From Rhodoferax fermentans (lineage in GTDB: Bacteria; Pseudomonadota; Gammaproteobacteria; Burkholderiales; Burkholderiaceae_C), in assembly GCF_002017865.1 (NCBI RefSeq), contig NZ_MTJN01000002.1:1798001-1862000 (forward strand): a stretch of 64,000 nucleotides of DNA. Direction: 5' to 3'. Made by a program: the position numbers and the translations under genes. Of this stretch, positions 10,926-19,571 are shown one piece after another (the first letter of the stretch is position 1; every line of letters starts with the position of its first letter). Under the pieces are notes generated by a model. It was not told where the DNA came from. It saw only the letters and a program-made list of their open reading frames with translations, and did not search any database.

Positions 10926-10953
10926 AAGGCCGATGGAAACATCGGCCTTTTTT
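10926..10953 (+). terminator. rho-independent terminator of fbaA
   Basis: AAGGCCGAT, loop GGAAAC, ATCGGCCTT followed by a run of T, 27 bp after the stop codon. Confidence 0.9.
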
Positions 10954-11038
10954 CATGGAGCTGATCAGGGTCAGGACTGTCGCTGGCCCATGTCTTGCCA
11001 GCCATCCGTCACGGAGCGGTCAGACCTAGGGTTTACTG

Positions 11039-11090
11039 TAAGGGTTTTGTGTGCTTTTGTATTTCAAAATACACAATTGTCAAAACCTTA
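11039..11090. promoter_or_regulatory. nested inverted repeats in the leader of the second aldolase gene
   Basis: Outer arms TAAGGGTTTTG (11039-11049) and CAAAACCTTA (11081-11090) pair with one bulged G. Inside them TGTATTT (11058-11064), CA, AAATACA (11067-11073) is a perfect inverted repeat. The outer right arm ends two bases before the AAGGA ribosome binding site (11093-11097). It could be an operator or an RNA hairpin that controls translation. Confidence 0.5.
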
Positions 11091-11104
11091 CCAAGGACAC
11101 CACC

Positions 11105-12169
11105 ATGGCACTTGTTTCTATGCGCGAACTGCTGGACCACGCGGCGGTCAACGGCTACGGCATCCCGGCGTTTAATGTGAACAACCTGGAGCAGGTCCAG
11201 GCCGTGATGTCCGCCGCCGACGAGGTGGGTGCCCCGGTGATCCTGCAAGCCAGCGCCGGTGCCCGCAAGTACGCGGGTGAGCCGTTCATCAAACACCTGA
11301 TCCAGGCCGCCATCGAGAGTTACCCGCACATTCCGCTGGTGATGCACCAGGACCATGGCCAGAACCCGGGCGTCTGCCAGGGCGCGATCAACCTGGGCTT
11401 CAGCTCGGTCATGATGGACGGCAGCCTGGAAGGTGACGGCAAAACCATCGCGAGTTTTGAATACAACGTCGACGTCACCCGCAAGGTGGTCGACATGGCC
11501 CACGCCGTGGGAGTCACGGTCGAAGGTGAACTCGGTTGCCTGGGCAGCCTGGAAACCATGAAGGGTGACAAGGAAGACGGTCACGGGACAGATGCCACCA
11601 TGACGCGCGAGCAGATGCTCACCAACCCCGAACAAGCCGCCGAGTTTGTCAAACGCACCCAACTCGACGCGCTGGCGATTGCGATTGGCACCAGCCACGG
11701 CGCCTACAAGTTCAGCCGCCAGCCCACCGGCGACATCCTCGCGATCGACCGCGTGATGGAAATCCACGCCCGCCTGCCCAACACACACTTGGTGATGCAT
11801 GGCTCCAGCAGCGTGCCGCAGGCCTACTTGGCCACGATCAACCAGTACGGCGGCAAGATGAAGGAAACCTATGGCGTGCCGGTGGCAGAGATCCAGAAAG
11901 CCATCCAGTACGGTGTGCGCAAGATCAACATCGACACCGACATCCGCCTGGCCATGACCGCGGCGGTGCGCCAATTCCTGTTTGAGAACCCCGACAAGTT
12001 CGACGCGCGCGACTGGCTTAAACCGGCCCGCGAAGCCGCCAAACAACTGTGCAAACAGCGTTACCTCGAATTCGGCTGTGAAGGCCAGGCCGCCAAGATC
12101 AAAGGCGACAACCTGACGGTGGTGGCCGCCAGATACGCACGTGGTGAGCTGGCGCAGGTGGTCAACTGA
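11105..12169 (+). CDS. fba: Fructose-bisphosphate aldolase, class II, Calvin-cycle (CbbA) subtype
   Basis: A second zinc-dependent aldolase (354 residues) of the type used by betaproteobacteria for glycolysis, gluconeogenesis and the Calvin cycle. Motifs: [37 protein letters not shown] with metal-ligand His, [42 protein letters not shown] and [13 protein letters not shown]. The ATG at 11105 is chosen because it begins the family N terminus and has AAGGA upstream; an in-frame codon at 11051 would include the palindromic leader. Gene order fba then purC is typical of the order. Confidence 0.97.
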   Translation: MALVSMRELLDHAAVNGYGIPAFNVNNLEQVQAVMSAADEVGAPVILQASAGARKYAGEPFIKHLIQAAIESYPHIPLVMHQDHGQNPGVCQGAINLGFSSVMMDGSLEGDGKTIASFEYNVDVTRKVVDMAHAVGVTVEGELGCLGSLETMKGDKEDGHGTDATMTREQMLTNPEQAAEFVKRTQLDALAIAIGTSHGAYKFSRQPTGDILAIDRVMEIHARLPNTHLVMHGSSSVPQAYLATINQYGGKMKETYGVPVAEIQKAIQYGVRKINIDTDIRLAMTAAVRQFLFENPDKFDARDWLKPAREAAKQLCKQRYLEFGCEGQAAKIKGDNLTVVAARYARGELAQVVN

Positions 12170-12190
12170 GTCGACTTCAGCGCTGCGGGC

Positions 12191-12213
12191 AAGCCACCTG
12201 CGGGTGGCTTTTT
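12191..12213 (+). terminator. rho-independent terminator of the second aldolase gene
   Basis: AAGCCACC, TGCG, GGTGGCTT followed by TTT, 21 bp after the stop. Same stem as the pckG terminator. Confidence 0.88.
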
Positions 12214-12215
12214 CG

Positions 12216-12275
12216 TATAGAAAATGTGCTTCTACCCCTTTGATATAAAGGGGATAAAGCTATTGAATGCATAGT
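12216..12275. repeat. variant dispersed palindromic repeat
   Basis: ATAGAAAATGTGCTT, then CCCCTTT (12235-12241), GATAT, AAAGGGG (12247-12253), then AAGCTATTGAATGCATAG. The layout matches the family, but the core is CCCC/GGGG and the GAGGCC flank is missing, so it is a divergent member. Confidence 0.5.
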
Positions 12276-12293
12276 ATTTGGATGGCAGTGGCC

Positions 12294-12502
12294 GGGCCAT
12301 TGGGACTCGCCTCAGACGCGCTTCGCTTTGCGACATCGGCGCACCCCAATGGCCCAACCACTGCTGGCGGCGCTTCAGATCACGGCCCCGGCATTCGCAG
12401 CCAGAGAACCCAAGCCGGTCTCGGGCCATGTCAGCCAAGGCAGTGGGCCGATGTCGCAAAGCGCAGCGCGTCTGAGGCCTGCGGCCTTGGCTGACATGGC
12501 CC
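12294..12502. repeat. bipartite nested inverted repeat between fba and purC
   Basis: Two related modules face each other. Module 1 (12294-12355) is a 31-base centre at 12310-12340 enclosed by the perfect arms GGGCCATTGGG and CCCAATGGCCC. Module 2 (12423-12502) holds the reverse complement of the same centre at 12447-12477, 30 of 31 bases identical. It is enclosed by the perfect 19-bp arms at 12423-12441 and 12484-12502, whose outer ends are again GGGCCAT / ATGGCCC. Differing but paired stems around a conserved centre suggest a structured REP-like or RNA element. No gene is supported here. Confidence 0.75.
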
Positions 12503-12662
12503 ACCACACCGGTCAGCGCCCCCTGAACGGTTTGTGGTCTTCAAAATCAAAGCGGGGGCCAGCACATCCGATCAATCACACGCCGCCAGCGTAAAAAATT
12601 CGGCCCATTGAACCTAAACTCACCCCTTGGCTTGATTGACTTTTTTGACTGGCACCCATTCC

Positions 12663-13583
12663 ATGACCACCCCTGCAGAAACCACCGTTCACACCTCTTC
12701 CCTGACCTCGCTGACCCTGCTGGCACGCGGCAAGGTGCGCGACAACTATGCGGTGGGGGACGACCGCATCCTGATGGTGGCCAGCGACCGCATCAGCGCC
12801 TTTGACGTGATCATGGGCCAGCCGATTCCTGGCAAAGGTGTGCTGCTGACCCAGATGGCGCTGTTCTGGTTTGACAAACTCGGCCCCAAGGGCCTGAACC
12901 TGTGCCCGATCCACCTCACCGGCGAGGCGCCTGAGAGTGTGGTGACCGCAGCGGAAGTACCGCAAGTCACCGGCCGCTCGATGTTGGTCAAGCGCCTCAA
13001 ACCGATTCCGGTGGAGGCCGTGGTGCGTGGTTACCTGGCTGGCAGCGGCTGGAAGGAATACCAGGCCAGCCAGTCGGTGTGTGGTGTGCCCCTGCCCACA
13101 GGTTTGAAGAACGCCAGCAAATTGCCCGAACCCATCTACACCCCCGCCGCCAAGGCCGAGATGGGCGAGCATGATGAAAACATCACCTTTGAGAAAACCG
13201 TCGAGATGATCGGCGTTGACTTGGCCACACGCATCCGCGACATCAGCATCGCCATCTACAAGGCCGCCAGCGAGATCGCCGCGACCAAAGGCATCATCAT
13301 TGCCGACACCAAGTTTGAATTTGGCCTGGACAAGGACGGCACCTTGGTGCTGATGGACGAGGTGCTGACCCCCGACTCCTCGCGTTACTGGCCGGCCGAG
13401 AGTTATGTGGAAGGTGTCAACCCGCCCAGCTACGACAAACAGTTTTTGCGCGACTGGCTGGAGACCGCCCAAGTCGGTGGTCGGCTCTGGAGCAAAACCC
13501 CGCCCGCACCGCATCTGCCACGTGAGGTCATTGACAAAACCTCGGCCAAATACCAGGAAGCGCTGACCCGGTTGACCAGCTGA
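12663..13583 (+). CDS. purC: Phosphoribosylaminoimidazole-succinocarboxamide synthase (SAICAR synthetase)
   Basis: Joins aspartate to CAIR with ATP hydrolysis in de novo purine synthesis. Motifs: [30 protein letters not shown] at the N terminus (phosphate/ATP site), [21 protein letters not shown], and [12 protein letters not shown] followed by [12 protein letters not shown]. The product is 306 residues from the ATG at 12663; an in-frame TTG at 12636 is less likely. No clear Shine-Dalgarno sequence is visible for either. In related bacteria purC is followed by purE-purK; here seven genes on mixed strands intervene. Confidence 0.96.
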   Translation: MTTPAETTVHTSSLTSLTLLARGKVRDNYAVGDDRILMVASDRISAFDVIMGQPIPGKGVLLTQMALFWFDKLGPKGLNLCPIHLTGEAPESVVTAAEVPQVTGRSMLVKRLKPIPVEAVVRGYLAGSGWKEYQASQSVCGVPLPTGLKNASKLPEPIYTPAAKAEMGEHDENITFEKTVEMIGVDLATRIRDISIAIYKAASEIAATKGIIIADTKFEFGLDKDGTLVLMDEVLTPDSSRYWPAESYVEGVNPPSYDKQFLRDWLETAQVGGRLWSKTPPAPHLPREVIDKTSAKYQEALTRLTS

Positions 13584-13592
13584 GTGATGCAT

Positions 13593-13643
13593 GAAATCAG
13601 CCTCCAGCCCTTATGCTGATTGGGCTGGCAGCTACGGTTTTAA
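13593..13643 (-). repeat. dispersed palindromic repeat after purC
   Basis: Reverse orientation: AAATCAGCCTCCAGCCCTTAT, TGGGCTGGCAGCTAC and GTTTTAAA. It lies between the convergent purC and yjjB genes. Just downstream, 13649-13673 also carries AAGGGCTGG and CCAGCCCTT and may derive from a further copy. Confidence 0.7.
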
Positions 13644-13648
13644 AGGTG

Positions 13649-13673
13649 AAGGGCTGGTCAGAGACCAGCCCTT
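13649..13673 (-). terminator. hairpin at the end of yjjB
   Basis: A perfect 10-bp inverted repeat, AAGGGCTGGT, CAGAG, ACCAGCCCTT. On the minus strand it begins at the yjjB stop codon and is followed by a moderately T-rich stretch. It could terminate yjjPB, and transcripts of purC from the other side. Confidence 0.6.
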
Positions 13674-14178
13674 ATTCCATCTCCACTTCCAGATTTTCAT
13701 CGGGCTGCAAACGTTTGATGGTCTGTTTGCGTGAGATCAGCATCGGGATCGCCACCCCCACCGACAGCGCCAGCATCACAAAAAACGCCGACAAACCGTT
13801 GTTGACCGTGGCAAAAAAGATCTTGCTGTAGATCACCGGGTCTTTTTCGACGGTGAGCTCGATCATGCCCACCATGGCCTGGTAGGCAAAAAAGCCGGGA
13901 ATCATCGGGATCACCGCCGGAATCGCAAAAATCATCGGCGGCGCCTTGCGCTGGTGCGCCGCCAGCACACTGAGCAGCCCAATCAACGCCGCACCGGCCA
14001 AGGTGGCCAGGGCCGCCACCGCACCCTGCTGCAACAGGCCGATTTTGAGCAGCCCGCCCAGAGCGGCGATCACAAAAATGGTGCCCAGCGTGCGCCGCGG
14101 CACGTTGAACAAGACCGCAAAACCGATGGCGGCACAACCCAGCCAGATGCCTTTTTCGAGAAACAACAAGGTATTCAT
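13672..14178 (-). CDS. yjjB: YjjB-type small subunit of a threonine/serine or succinate exporter (ThrE_2)
   Basis: A 168-residue membrane protein with about four to five segments, including GLLKIGLLQQGAVAALATLA, IFAIPAVIPMIPGFFAYQAMVGM and the conserved NNGLSAFFVMLALSVGVAIP. It corresponds to the C-terminal half of ThrE and to E. coli YjjB, which with YjjP is reported to export succinate. It begins three bases after yjjP on the same strand, so the two form one transporter. The substrate here is not certain. Confidence 0.85.
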   Translation of the reverse strand: MNTLLFLEKGIWLGCAAIGFAVLFNVPRRTLGTIFVIAALGGLLKIGLLQQGAVAALATLAGAALIGLLSVLAAHQRKAPPMIFAIPAVIPMIPGFFAYQAMVGMIELTVEKDPVIYSKIFFATVNNGLSAFFVMLALSVGVAIPMLISRKQTIKRLQPDENLEVEME

Positions 14179-14181
14179 GGC

Positions 14182-14952
14182 TCAGAACTTGTAGGCCACC
14201 AGGGCAACCGTCAGCCCCAGGGCAATGGCAAACGCCATGATCATCACATTGACACCACGCACGATGCCGTTGAGGGTGTGGCCATCCATCAGGTCAGAAA
14301 TCGCATGGATCATCGGCACACCCGGAATCAGGAACAACACCGAGGTGGAAAACGCGTGGCTGTAGACCTCGTCAGGGTGGAAGTGGAAATAGACACCGGC
14401 CACCAGCGCGGCGGTGGCCGCAGCAAAAAAGATCGAGACGTAAAAATTGAACTTGAGCTTGATCGCTTCCTGGCGCACATACAGGCCACAAAACGAGGCC
14501 ACAAACACCGCCAGCATTTCGGTCAGGTTGCCGCCAAACAGCCGACAGAACGAGGCACCGGCCAGCGCCACCAAGAGCAGCACCAGGTACCTGGGGTACA
14601 GCGGTTTGCGGTTGAGCATTTTGAGCTCCTCGGCAATCCGCGCCACAGACCACTTTTCCAGCACGATCTGCCAGCTCATGGTGCTGATGTCAGAGATCAG
14701 GTTGAAATTGAGGTGCATGCCGGGCATCCACTTGACACTGGTGAACACCTTGTTGCTGTCCGGGTAGGTCAGGGTCAACATCAGCGCGTGGTTGGTGATC
14801 AGCAGATCGGGCACACAGGCAAAGGCATTGGCGATGCGCTCCACGGTGATTTTGATGCGCTCGGTATTGGCGCCCGAGACCATCAGCATCACACCAATGT
14901 CCAGCAACAGTTCGCCCAGTTCATCGTAGTCGGATCGGTGGCTCGTGGGCAT
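14182..14952 (-). CDS. yjjP: YjjP-type large subunit of a threonine/serine or succinate exporter (ThrE/DUF1212)
   Basis: A 256-residue protein. The soluble N-terminal part carries the DUF1212 signature (LLLDIGVMLMVSGANTERI), followed by several membrane segments (LVLLLVALAGASFCRLFGG, FAAATAALVAGVYF, LFLIPGVPMIHAISDLMDG, MIMAFAIALGLTVALVAY). Length and order match E. coli YjjP. It forms an operon with yjjB and is divergent from the DJ-1-like gene. Export of a small acid or amino acid is inferred from the family. Confidence 0.85.
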   Translation of the reverse strand: MPTSHRSDYDELGELLLDIGVMLMVSGANTERIKITVERIANAFACVPDLLITNHALMLTLTYPDSNKVFTSVKWMPGMHLNFNLISDISTMSWQIVLEKWSVARIAEELKMLNRKPLYPRYLVLLLVALAGASFCRLFGGNLTEMLAVFVASFCGLYVRQEAIKLKFNFYVSIFFAAATAALVAGVYFHFHPDEVYSHAFSTSVLFLIPGVPMIHAISDLMDGHTLNGIVRGVNVMIMAFAIALGLTVALVAYKF

Positions 14953-15112
14953 GGGTGGTTACAAGTGGCTGCTGGTTGAAGAAAGCGGCGCATTTTACGT
15001 GCCAGGTGAACCGCAGCCCGCCAAACAGACGCGGCTGTCACAACCCGCTACCACCACAAGCGCAGCAGCCCACCCAACAATGCACGGGCCGACCAACCAA
15101 CAGGAGACCAAC

Positions 15113-15694
15113 ATGGCAGCCAAAAAGATACTGATGATCTGTGGTGACTACTGCGAAGACTACGAAACCATGGTGCCGTTCCAGGTGCTGCTGACCGTGG
15201 GCCACACGGTGCATGCGGTGTGCCCGGACAAAAAGGCAGGTGAGCAGATCAAAACCGCCATCCACGACTTTGAAGGCGCGCAGACCTACAGCGAAAAGCC
15301 GGGCCACAACTTCAGCCTGAATGCCACGTTTGCCGATATCCAGGCGCAGGACTACGACGCGCTGGTGATCCCTGGTGGCCGTGGCCCCGAGTACCTGCGC
15401 ACCTACCCGGCGGTGGTGGCTATGGTGCAGCACTTTTTCAGTGCCAACAAACCGGTGGCCGCGATCTGTCACGGTGCACAACTGCTGGCCGGGGCAGACG
15501 TGCTCAAAGGGCGCAGCTGCTCGGCCTACCCGGCCTGCCGTTACGAGGTGGAGCGCGCAGGCGGCACCTATGCCGACATTGCCATCGACGGCGCCTTCAC
15601 CGAGGGCAACCTGGTCAGCGCCCCGGCCTGGCCCGCCCACCCGGCTTGGATGGCACAGTTTCTGGCCCTGCTGGGCACCCGGATCACGCTGTAA
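15113..15694 (+). CDS. DJ-1/PfpI family protein
   Basis: A 193-residue protein of the class I glutamine amidotransferase-like fold. It starts MAAKKILMICGDYCEDYE, and the nucleophile elbow is AAICHGAQLLAGA, with the reactive cysteine followed by histidine as in PfpI/YhbO-type proteins. PGGRGPEYLR is the other family motif. Members act as deglycases, chaperones or proteases; the sequence alone does not decide. The start at 15113 is set by CAGGAGAC upstream and by the family N terminus. Divergent from yjjPB. Confidence 0.88.
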   Translation: MAAKKILMICGDYCEDYETMVPFQVLLTVGHTVHAVCPDKKAGEQIKTAIHDFEGAQTYSEKPGHNFSLNATFADIQAQDYDALVIPGGRGPEYLRTYPAVVAMVQHFFSANKPVAAICHGAQLLAGADVLKGRSCSAYPACRYEVERAGGTYADIAIDGAFTEGNLVSAPAWPAHPAWMAQFLALLGTRITL

Positions 15695-15828
15695 AACGAT
15701 AGGCGGTCCAAGTTGGACGGTGGAGAAGAGCCCACACAACCTGCCTGGGCCGCCCCTGGTTTGCCCGGATTGACGCCCACCCACACGGTCGGCATGCTGA
15801 CTCGCACCACCACCTCTCGGAGTCGCCC

Positions 15829-16224
15829 ATGTGCCAGGTCTTTGTCAGCGCTGATCCGCATCTGTACCAAAGCCGCGCACGCTCGGTGCGCCTGCACGGC
15901 GTGGCCACCAGCATCCGCCTCGAAAACCTGTTCTGGAATGTGTTGGATACCATCGCCCGGCGTGATGGCCTGGGTGTGCCGCAGCTGTGCACCAAACTCT
16001 ATGACGAACTGATCGAGGCACGCGGCCAGGTGGACAACTTTGCGTCGTTTCTGCGTGTGTGTTGCGGACGTTACCTGGCGCTGCAACTCTCGGGCGGCAT
16101 CCCGAGCGACGTGTCGATCCCGATTGCCAGCCTGAACGCGCAGCGGGTGTTGGCCACCGAGCACTGGCCGATGGCCATGCTGGCCGCCGTGCCTGCCAGC
16201 GCGGCCCAGGTGCGGGCCGCCTAG
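15829..16224 (+). CDS. Ribbon-helix-helix domain protein, probable DNA-binding regulator
   Basis: 131 residues with RSVRLHGVATSIRLENLFWN followed by VLDTIARRDGLGVPQLCTKL. This is an RHH_4-type fold in which the beta strand (TSIRLE) leads into two helices. Conserved FASFLRVCCGRYLALQL follows. RHH proteins bind DNA as dimers. No target is evident from the context; it lies after the DJ-1 gene and converges with a PAS gene. The family call is good, the role unknown. Confidence 0.7.
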   Translation: MCQVFVSADPHLYQSRARSVRLHGVATSIRLENLFWNVLDTIARRDGLGVPQLCTKLYDELIEARGQVDNFASFLRVCCGRYLALQLSGGIPSDVSIPIASLNAQRVLATEHWPMAMLAAVPASAAQVRAA

Positions 16225-16248
16225 ACCCAACACGAGACCTGCGCGCGC

Positions 16249-16704
16249 TCAGCGCGGCGCGAGCCGGTGGCGCGGCGTGGTGTCGGTGTGGGTGATCAAC
16301 ACGCCGGTATCCCCCTCCCACAACACCGGTGTCACCGTCATGGTGAACCAGACTTGGGCGTCGGGAGTGTGGCAGGGGTAGGTCAGGCTGAAGGCCTCGA
16401 TGTCGCCGGACAACACATCGCGAATGCCCTGCACCGCCCGGCTGGTGTGTTTGTGCGGGCTGTGGCCACGTGAGGCCAGTTCCAGCTCGTTAAAGGCCTG
16501 CCCCGTGGCACCTGGGTCGGGCTGCGGGCCATAGGCCAGGCGGTATTGCCGCCAAGCCAGGTTGGTCATCACAATCTTGCCCTGTGCATCCAGCACCACC
16601 GCTTCGTCGGACAAGCCGTCCAGCATGGCGCGCAAGATTGCCTTGGGATCTTGGTGCTTGTCCGCAGCAGGCGGAAGTTTGACATCAGAAACCGGTACGT
16701 TCAC
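16249..16704 (-). CDS. Stand-alone PAS domain protein
   Basis: 151 residues consisting of one PAS-like domain: ILRAMLDGLSDEAVVLDAQG, KIVMTNLAWRQYR, then YPCHTPDAQVWFTMTVTPV and GVLITHTDTTPRHRL. There is no kinase, GGDEF or HTH output domain, so it may act by protein contact or be a remnant of a larger sensor. It starts with GTG at 16704 with AAGGG ahead. It lies downstream of cnoX on the same strand with a 136-bp gap. Function unknown. Confidence 0.7.
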   Translation of the reverse strand: MNVPVSDVKLPPAADKHQDPKAILRAMLDGLSDEAVVLDAQGKIVMTNLAWRQYRLAYGPQPDPGATGQAFNELELASRGHSPHKHTSRAVQGIRDVLSGDIEAFSLTYPCHTPDAQVWFTMTVTPVLWEGDTGVLITHTDTTPRHRLAPR

Positions 16705-16840
16705 GACAGATGCCCTTTACGGGTGAATCAACCCGAATTCATTCTATCGACCGAATATGTACGCCAGCTGACGTCCCGGCGCTGCCTTGCGCCCTGCTTG
16801 AGCACACAGGGTAGCCCGGCAAGCGGCCACCCGGCGCGTC

Positions 16841-17797
16841 TCAGTTGAGCATCATGCTCAGGCGTCGGCGGTAGGTCGAGACCAGGGCGGCCTGCGGGTC
16901 TTCGGGGGCAGCCACCTTGCCCAGCACCTCGATGCTGGGGGTGGTTTTGCCCGGCGCCGGTGCCGCGATTTTGGGTTTGGGCGGGGTGAGCAATTCCAGA
17001 ATCGCCACCATGGCCTTGCGCGGGGCCTCGTCAGCCCACTTCTTGTCGCGCATGATGATTTCCAGCAGCTCGTCCATGGCGGCGGTCCATTCACCCACCG
17101 CCATCAACAAGCGGGCTTTGGCAAAACGGATGTCAAAGTCGCGCTTGTTGGCCGCAATCCGTTCGTCAAATTGCGCCTCATCCCACATCGCATAAGGGCT
17201 GGTAGCTATGAATTTGATGGCATTGAGCCACTGTGACAGCGCCTCGAAACGCAGCTTGCGCGGGATCTCGGCCAGCTTGGGCGCCAGCGCAGCCTCAGCT
17301 TCCTCGTGACCACCGAGCTGGATCAGCAGGCGCACATAGTCGTAACGGGTGTCGTCGTTGCCGGGGTCAGCGGCCAGTGCATCACCCAGTTTTTCGAGCG
17401 CGGCCTGGGCGTCGCCCGACTCCAGCAGCGCCATGGCTTCGTCGGCCTCGGCCTCGCCAATTTCCTCTGCCTCGCTGGGCAGGTGTTTGTCCAGAAAGGC
17501 CTTGATCTGGGCAGGTGTCTGGGCACCGGTGAAACCGTCCACCGGTTTGCCGCCCAACATCAGGATGCAGGTCGGGATGCTGCGGATGCCAAAGGCACCG
17601 GCCAGCTGCTGCTCGTCGTCGGCGTTGATCTTGGCCAGGGTGAAGCGGCCCTGGTAGTCTTCTTCAAGCTGCTCCAGCGCCGGCCCCATGGTCTTGCACG
17701 GGCCGCACCAGGGCGCCCAGAAGTCGATCAGGATCGGCTGGGTCATGGAGGCGGCAATCACCTCGGTTTCGAAGTTTTGCAGGGTAATGTCAATCAT
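16841..17797 (-). CDS. cnoX: CnoX-like thioredoxin-TPR protein (YbbN family)
   Basis: 318 residues. An N-terminal thioredoxin domain (residues 1-110) with the active site WAPWCGPCK (Cys31, Cys34) and the cis-Pro segment RSIPTCILM is followed by a TPR region (about 115-260). This is the architecture of CnoX, a chaperone-like holdase linked to GroEL. E. coli CnoX lacks a redox-active CXXC, whereas this one has an intact CGPC, so it may also work as an oxidoreductase. The segment KFIATSPYAM (17190-17217) coincides with half a dispersed repeat. Divergent from purE. Confidence 0.85.
   Translation of the reverse strand: MIDITLQNFETEVIAASMTQPILIDFWAPWCGPCKTMGPALEQLEEDYQGRFTLAKINADDEQQLAGAFGIRSIPTCILMLGGKPVDGFTGAQTPAQIKAFLDKHLPSEAEEIGEAEADEAMALLESGDAQAALEKLGDALAADPGNDDTRYDYVRLLIQLGGHEEAEAALAPKLAEIPRKLRFEALSQWLNAIKFIATSPYAMWDEAQFDERIAANKRDFDIRFAKARLLMAVGEWTAAMDELLEIIMRDKKWADEAPRKAMVAILELLTPPKPKIAAPAPGKTTPSIEVLGKVAAPEDPQAALVSTYRRRLSMMLN
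17191..17216 (-). repeat. half copy of the dispersed repeat inside cnoX
   Basis: ATAAGGGCTGGTAGCTATGAATTT matches the right half of the reverse-orientation repeat (ATAAGGGCT, GATAGCTAT, AATTT). It is in frame in the TPR region and encodes part of KFIATSPYAM. Confidence 0.5.
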
Positions 17798-17846
17798 GGC
17801 GGTGGGGGGCTTGGGGGTTGAACGGGGTCAAACGTAAAATTCGGGG

Positions 17847-18341
17847 ATGAAAAACATCCAAATCGGTGTGCTCATGGGTTCCAGCTCGGATTGGGACACC
17901 ATGCAACACGCAGTCCATATTCTCCAACAGTTCGGTGTGCCGCACGAGTACCGTGTGGTGTCTGCCCACAGGATGCCTGATGACATGTTTGCCTACGCGC
18001 AAGACGCGGTGGGCCGTGGCCTCAAAGCCATCATCGCCGGCGCCGGTGGTGCGGCGCACCTGCCGGGCATGCTGGCGGCCAAAACCACGGTGCCGGTGCT
18101 CGGTGTGCCGGTGGCCTCCAAACACCTCAGCGGGGTGGACTCCTTGCACAGCATCGTGCAGATGCCCAAGGGCATTCCGGTGGCCACCTTTGCCATCGGC
18201 GCTGCGGGCGCGGCCAACGCCGCGCTGTTTGCGGTGGCCATGCTGGCCAACAACGACATCGTGCTGCGCGCCCGCCTGGAGGATTTCCGCGCCGAACAAA
18301 CCCAGACGGCGCGCGACATGACGCTGCCGCCCACACCATGA
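17847..18341 (+). CDS. purE: N5-carboxyaminoimidazole ribonucleotide mutase
   Basis: Converts N5-CAIR to CAIR in purine synthesis. The 164-residue sequence has the family signature [48 protein letters not shown] and [15 protein letters not shown] with [12 protein letters not shown]. It is the class I bacterial enzyme that works with PurK. Its stop overlaps the purK start as ATGA. Confidence 0.97.
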   Translation: MKNIQIGVLMGSSSDWDTMQHAVHILQQFGVPHEYRVVSAHRMPDDMFAYAQDAVGRGLKAIIAGAGGAAHLPGMLAAKTTVPVLGVPVASKHLSGVDSLHSIVQMPKGIPVATFAIGAAGAANAALFAVAMLANNDIVLRARLEDFRAEQTQTARDMTLPPTP

Positions 18342-19543
18342 GCCAGCCCCATTGTTTGCCGGGCAGCACCGGCTGGAGTGACAACGGACAACCCGCCACT
18401 CTGGGCGTGATGGGGGGTGGCCAGCTCGGGCGCATGTTTGTGCACGCGGCGCAGAGCATGGGCTACTTCACCGTGGTGCTCGACCCCGACACCAGCAGCC
18501 CGGCCGGACTGGTGAGCCACCAACACATCCAGCGGGATTACCTGGACACACAGGGCCTGGCAAAGCTGGTGCAACACTGTGCGGCTGTCACCACCGAGTT
18601 CGAAAACGTGCCCGCCGCCGCCCTGGCCACCCTGGCCGCGACCCGGCCGACCGCACCAAATGCCGAAGCGGTGGCGATTGCGCAGGACCGCATCCAGGAG
18701 AAAGCCCACCTGGCACGCAGCGGGGTGCCGGTGGCGCCTTATGCGGTGATCGAGAACGCGGCCGACCTGGCGACGGTGGCCGACAGCCTGCTGCCCGGTA
18801 TTTTGAAAACCGCCCGCCTCGGTTACGACGGCAAGGGCCAACTGCGCGTGAGCAACCGGGCCGAGTTGGCCAGCGCCTGGGACGCCCTCAAACACGTGCC
18901 CTGTGTGCTGGAGCAGATGCTGCCGCTGGCCGACGAGTGTTCGGTGATTGTGGCGCGTGGCTGGGATGGCGCTTGTGTCCACTTTGCGCCGCAGCGCAAC
19001 CTGCACCGCCAGGGCATTCTGGCGGTAACCCAGGCTTATGAAGGAAATCTGCCTCCAGCCCTTGTTGATAAAGCGGTAACAGCTACCAAAAAAATAGCTG
19101 ATGAGCTGAACTACGTCGGTGTGTTGTGTGTCGAATTTTTTGTGCTGGCCGAGGGTTCGCCCGAATCTGCCGCACTCGGTGGCCTGGTGGTCAACGAGAT
19201 GGCGCCGCGCCCGCACAACAGCGGCCACTATACGCTGGACGCATGTGACCAGTCGCAGTTTGACCTGCAGGTGCGCACCCTGGCCGGTCTGCCGCTGGTG
19301 CAGCCGCGCCACCACAGCGCCGCCGTGATGCTCAACCTGCTCGGCGACCTGTGGGTGAATGGATGCATCCCGCCCTGGGATACGGTGCTAGCCTTGCCCG
19401 GGGTGCATTTGCACCTGTACGGCAAGTTACAGGCCAAACCCGGGCGCAAGATGGGCCACCTGACCGTGACCGCTGCAACGGCGGCTGAGGCCAATGCGGT
19501 GGCCTTGGAGGCTGCCCGCCTGCTGGGGATCGAGGCATTTTGA
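18338..19543 (+). CDS. purK: N5-carboxyaminoimidazole ribonucleotide synthase
   Basis: An ATP-grasp enzyme that makes N5-CAIR from AIR, bicarbonate and [15 protein letters not shown] marks the N-terminal domain, LGYDGKGQ is the ATP-grasp loop, and [14 protein letters not shown] lies at the active site. It is 401 residues long and coupled to purE by a four-base overlap. The stretch [20 protein letters not shown] (19045-19099) is encoded by a full reverse copy of the dispersed repeat. It replaces a variable helix in this region and leaves the frame and flanking motifs intact. Confidence 0.96.
   Translation: MSQPHCLPGSTGWSDNGQPATLGVMGGGQLGRMFVHAAQSMGYFTVVLDPDTSSPAGLVSHQHIQRDYLDTQGLAKLVQHCAAVTTEFENVPAAALATLAATRPTAPNAEAVAIAQDRIQEKAHLARSGVPVAPYAVIENAADLATVADSLLPGILKTARLGYDGKGQLRVSNRAELASAWDALKHVPCVLEQMLPLADECSVIVARGWDGACVHFAPQRNLHRQGILAVTQAYEGNLPPALVDKAVTATKKIADELNYVGVLCVEFFVLAEGSPESAALGGLVVNEMAPRPHNSGHYTLDACDQSQFDLQVRTLAGLPLVQPRHHSAAVMLNLLGDLWVNGCIPPWDTVLALPGVHLHLYGKLQAKPGRKMGHLTVTAATAAEANAVALEAARLLGIEAF
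19045..19099 (-). repeat. dispersed palindromic repeat inside purK
   Basis: AAATCTGCCTCCAGCCCTTG, then TGATAAAG, CAGCTACC and AAAAAAATAGCT: both flanks of the reverse orientation are present and the right core arm is degenerate. It encodes part of a variable segment of PurK in frame. Confidence 0.7.
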
Positions 19544-19571
19544 AGCGACTCCAGAGGACAAGGGGGCGCCT

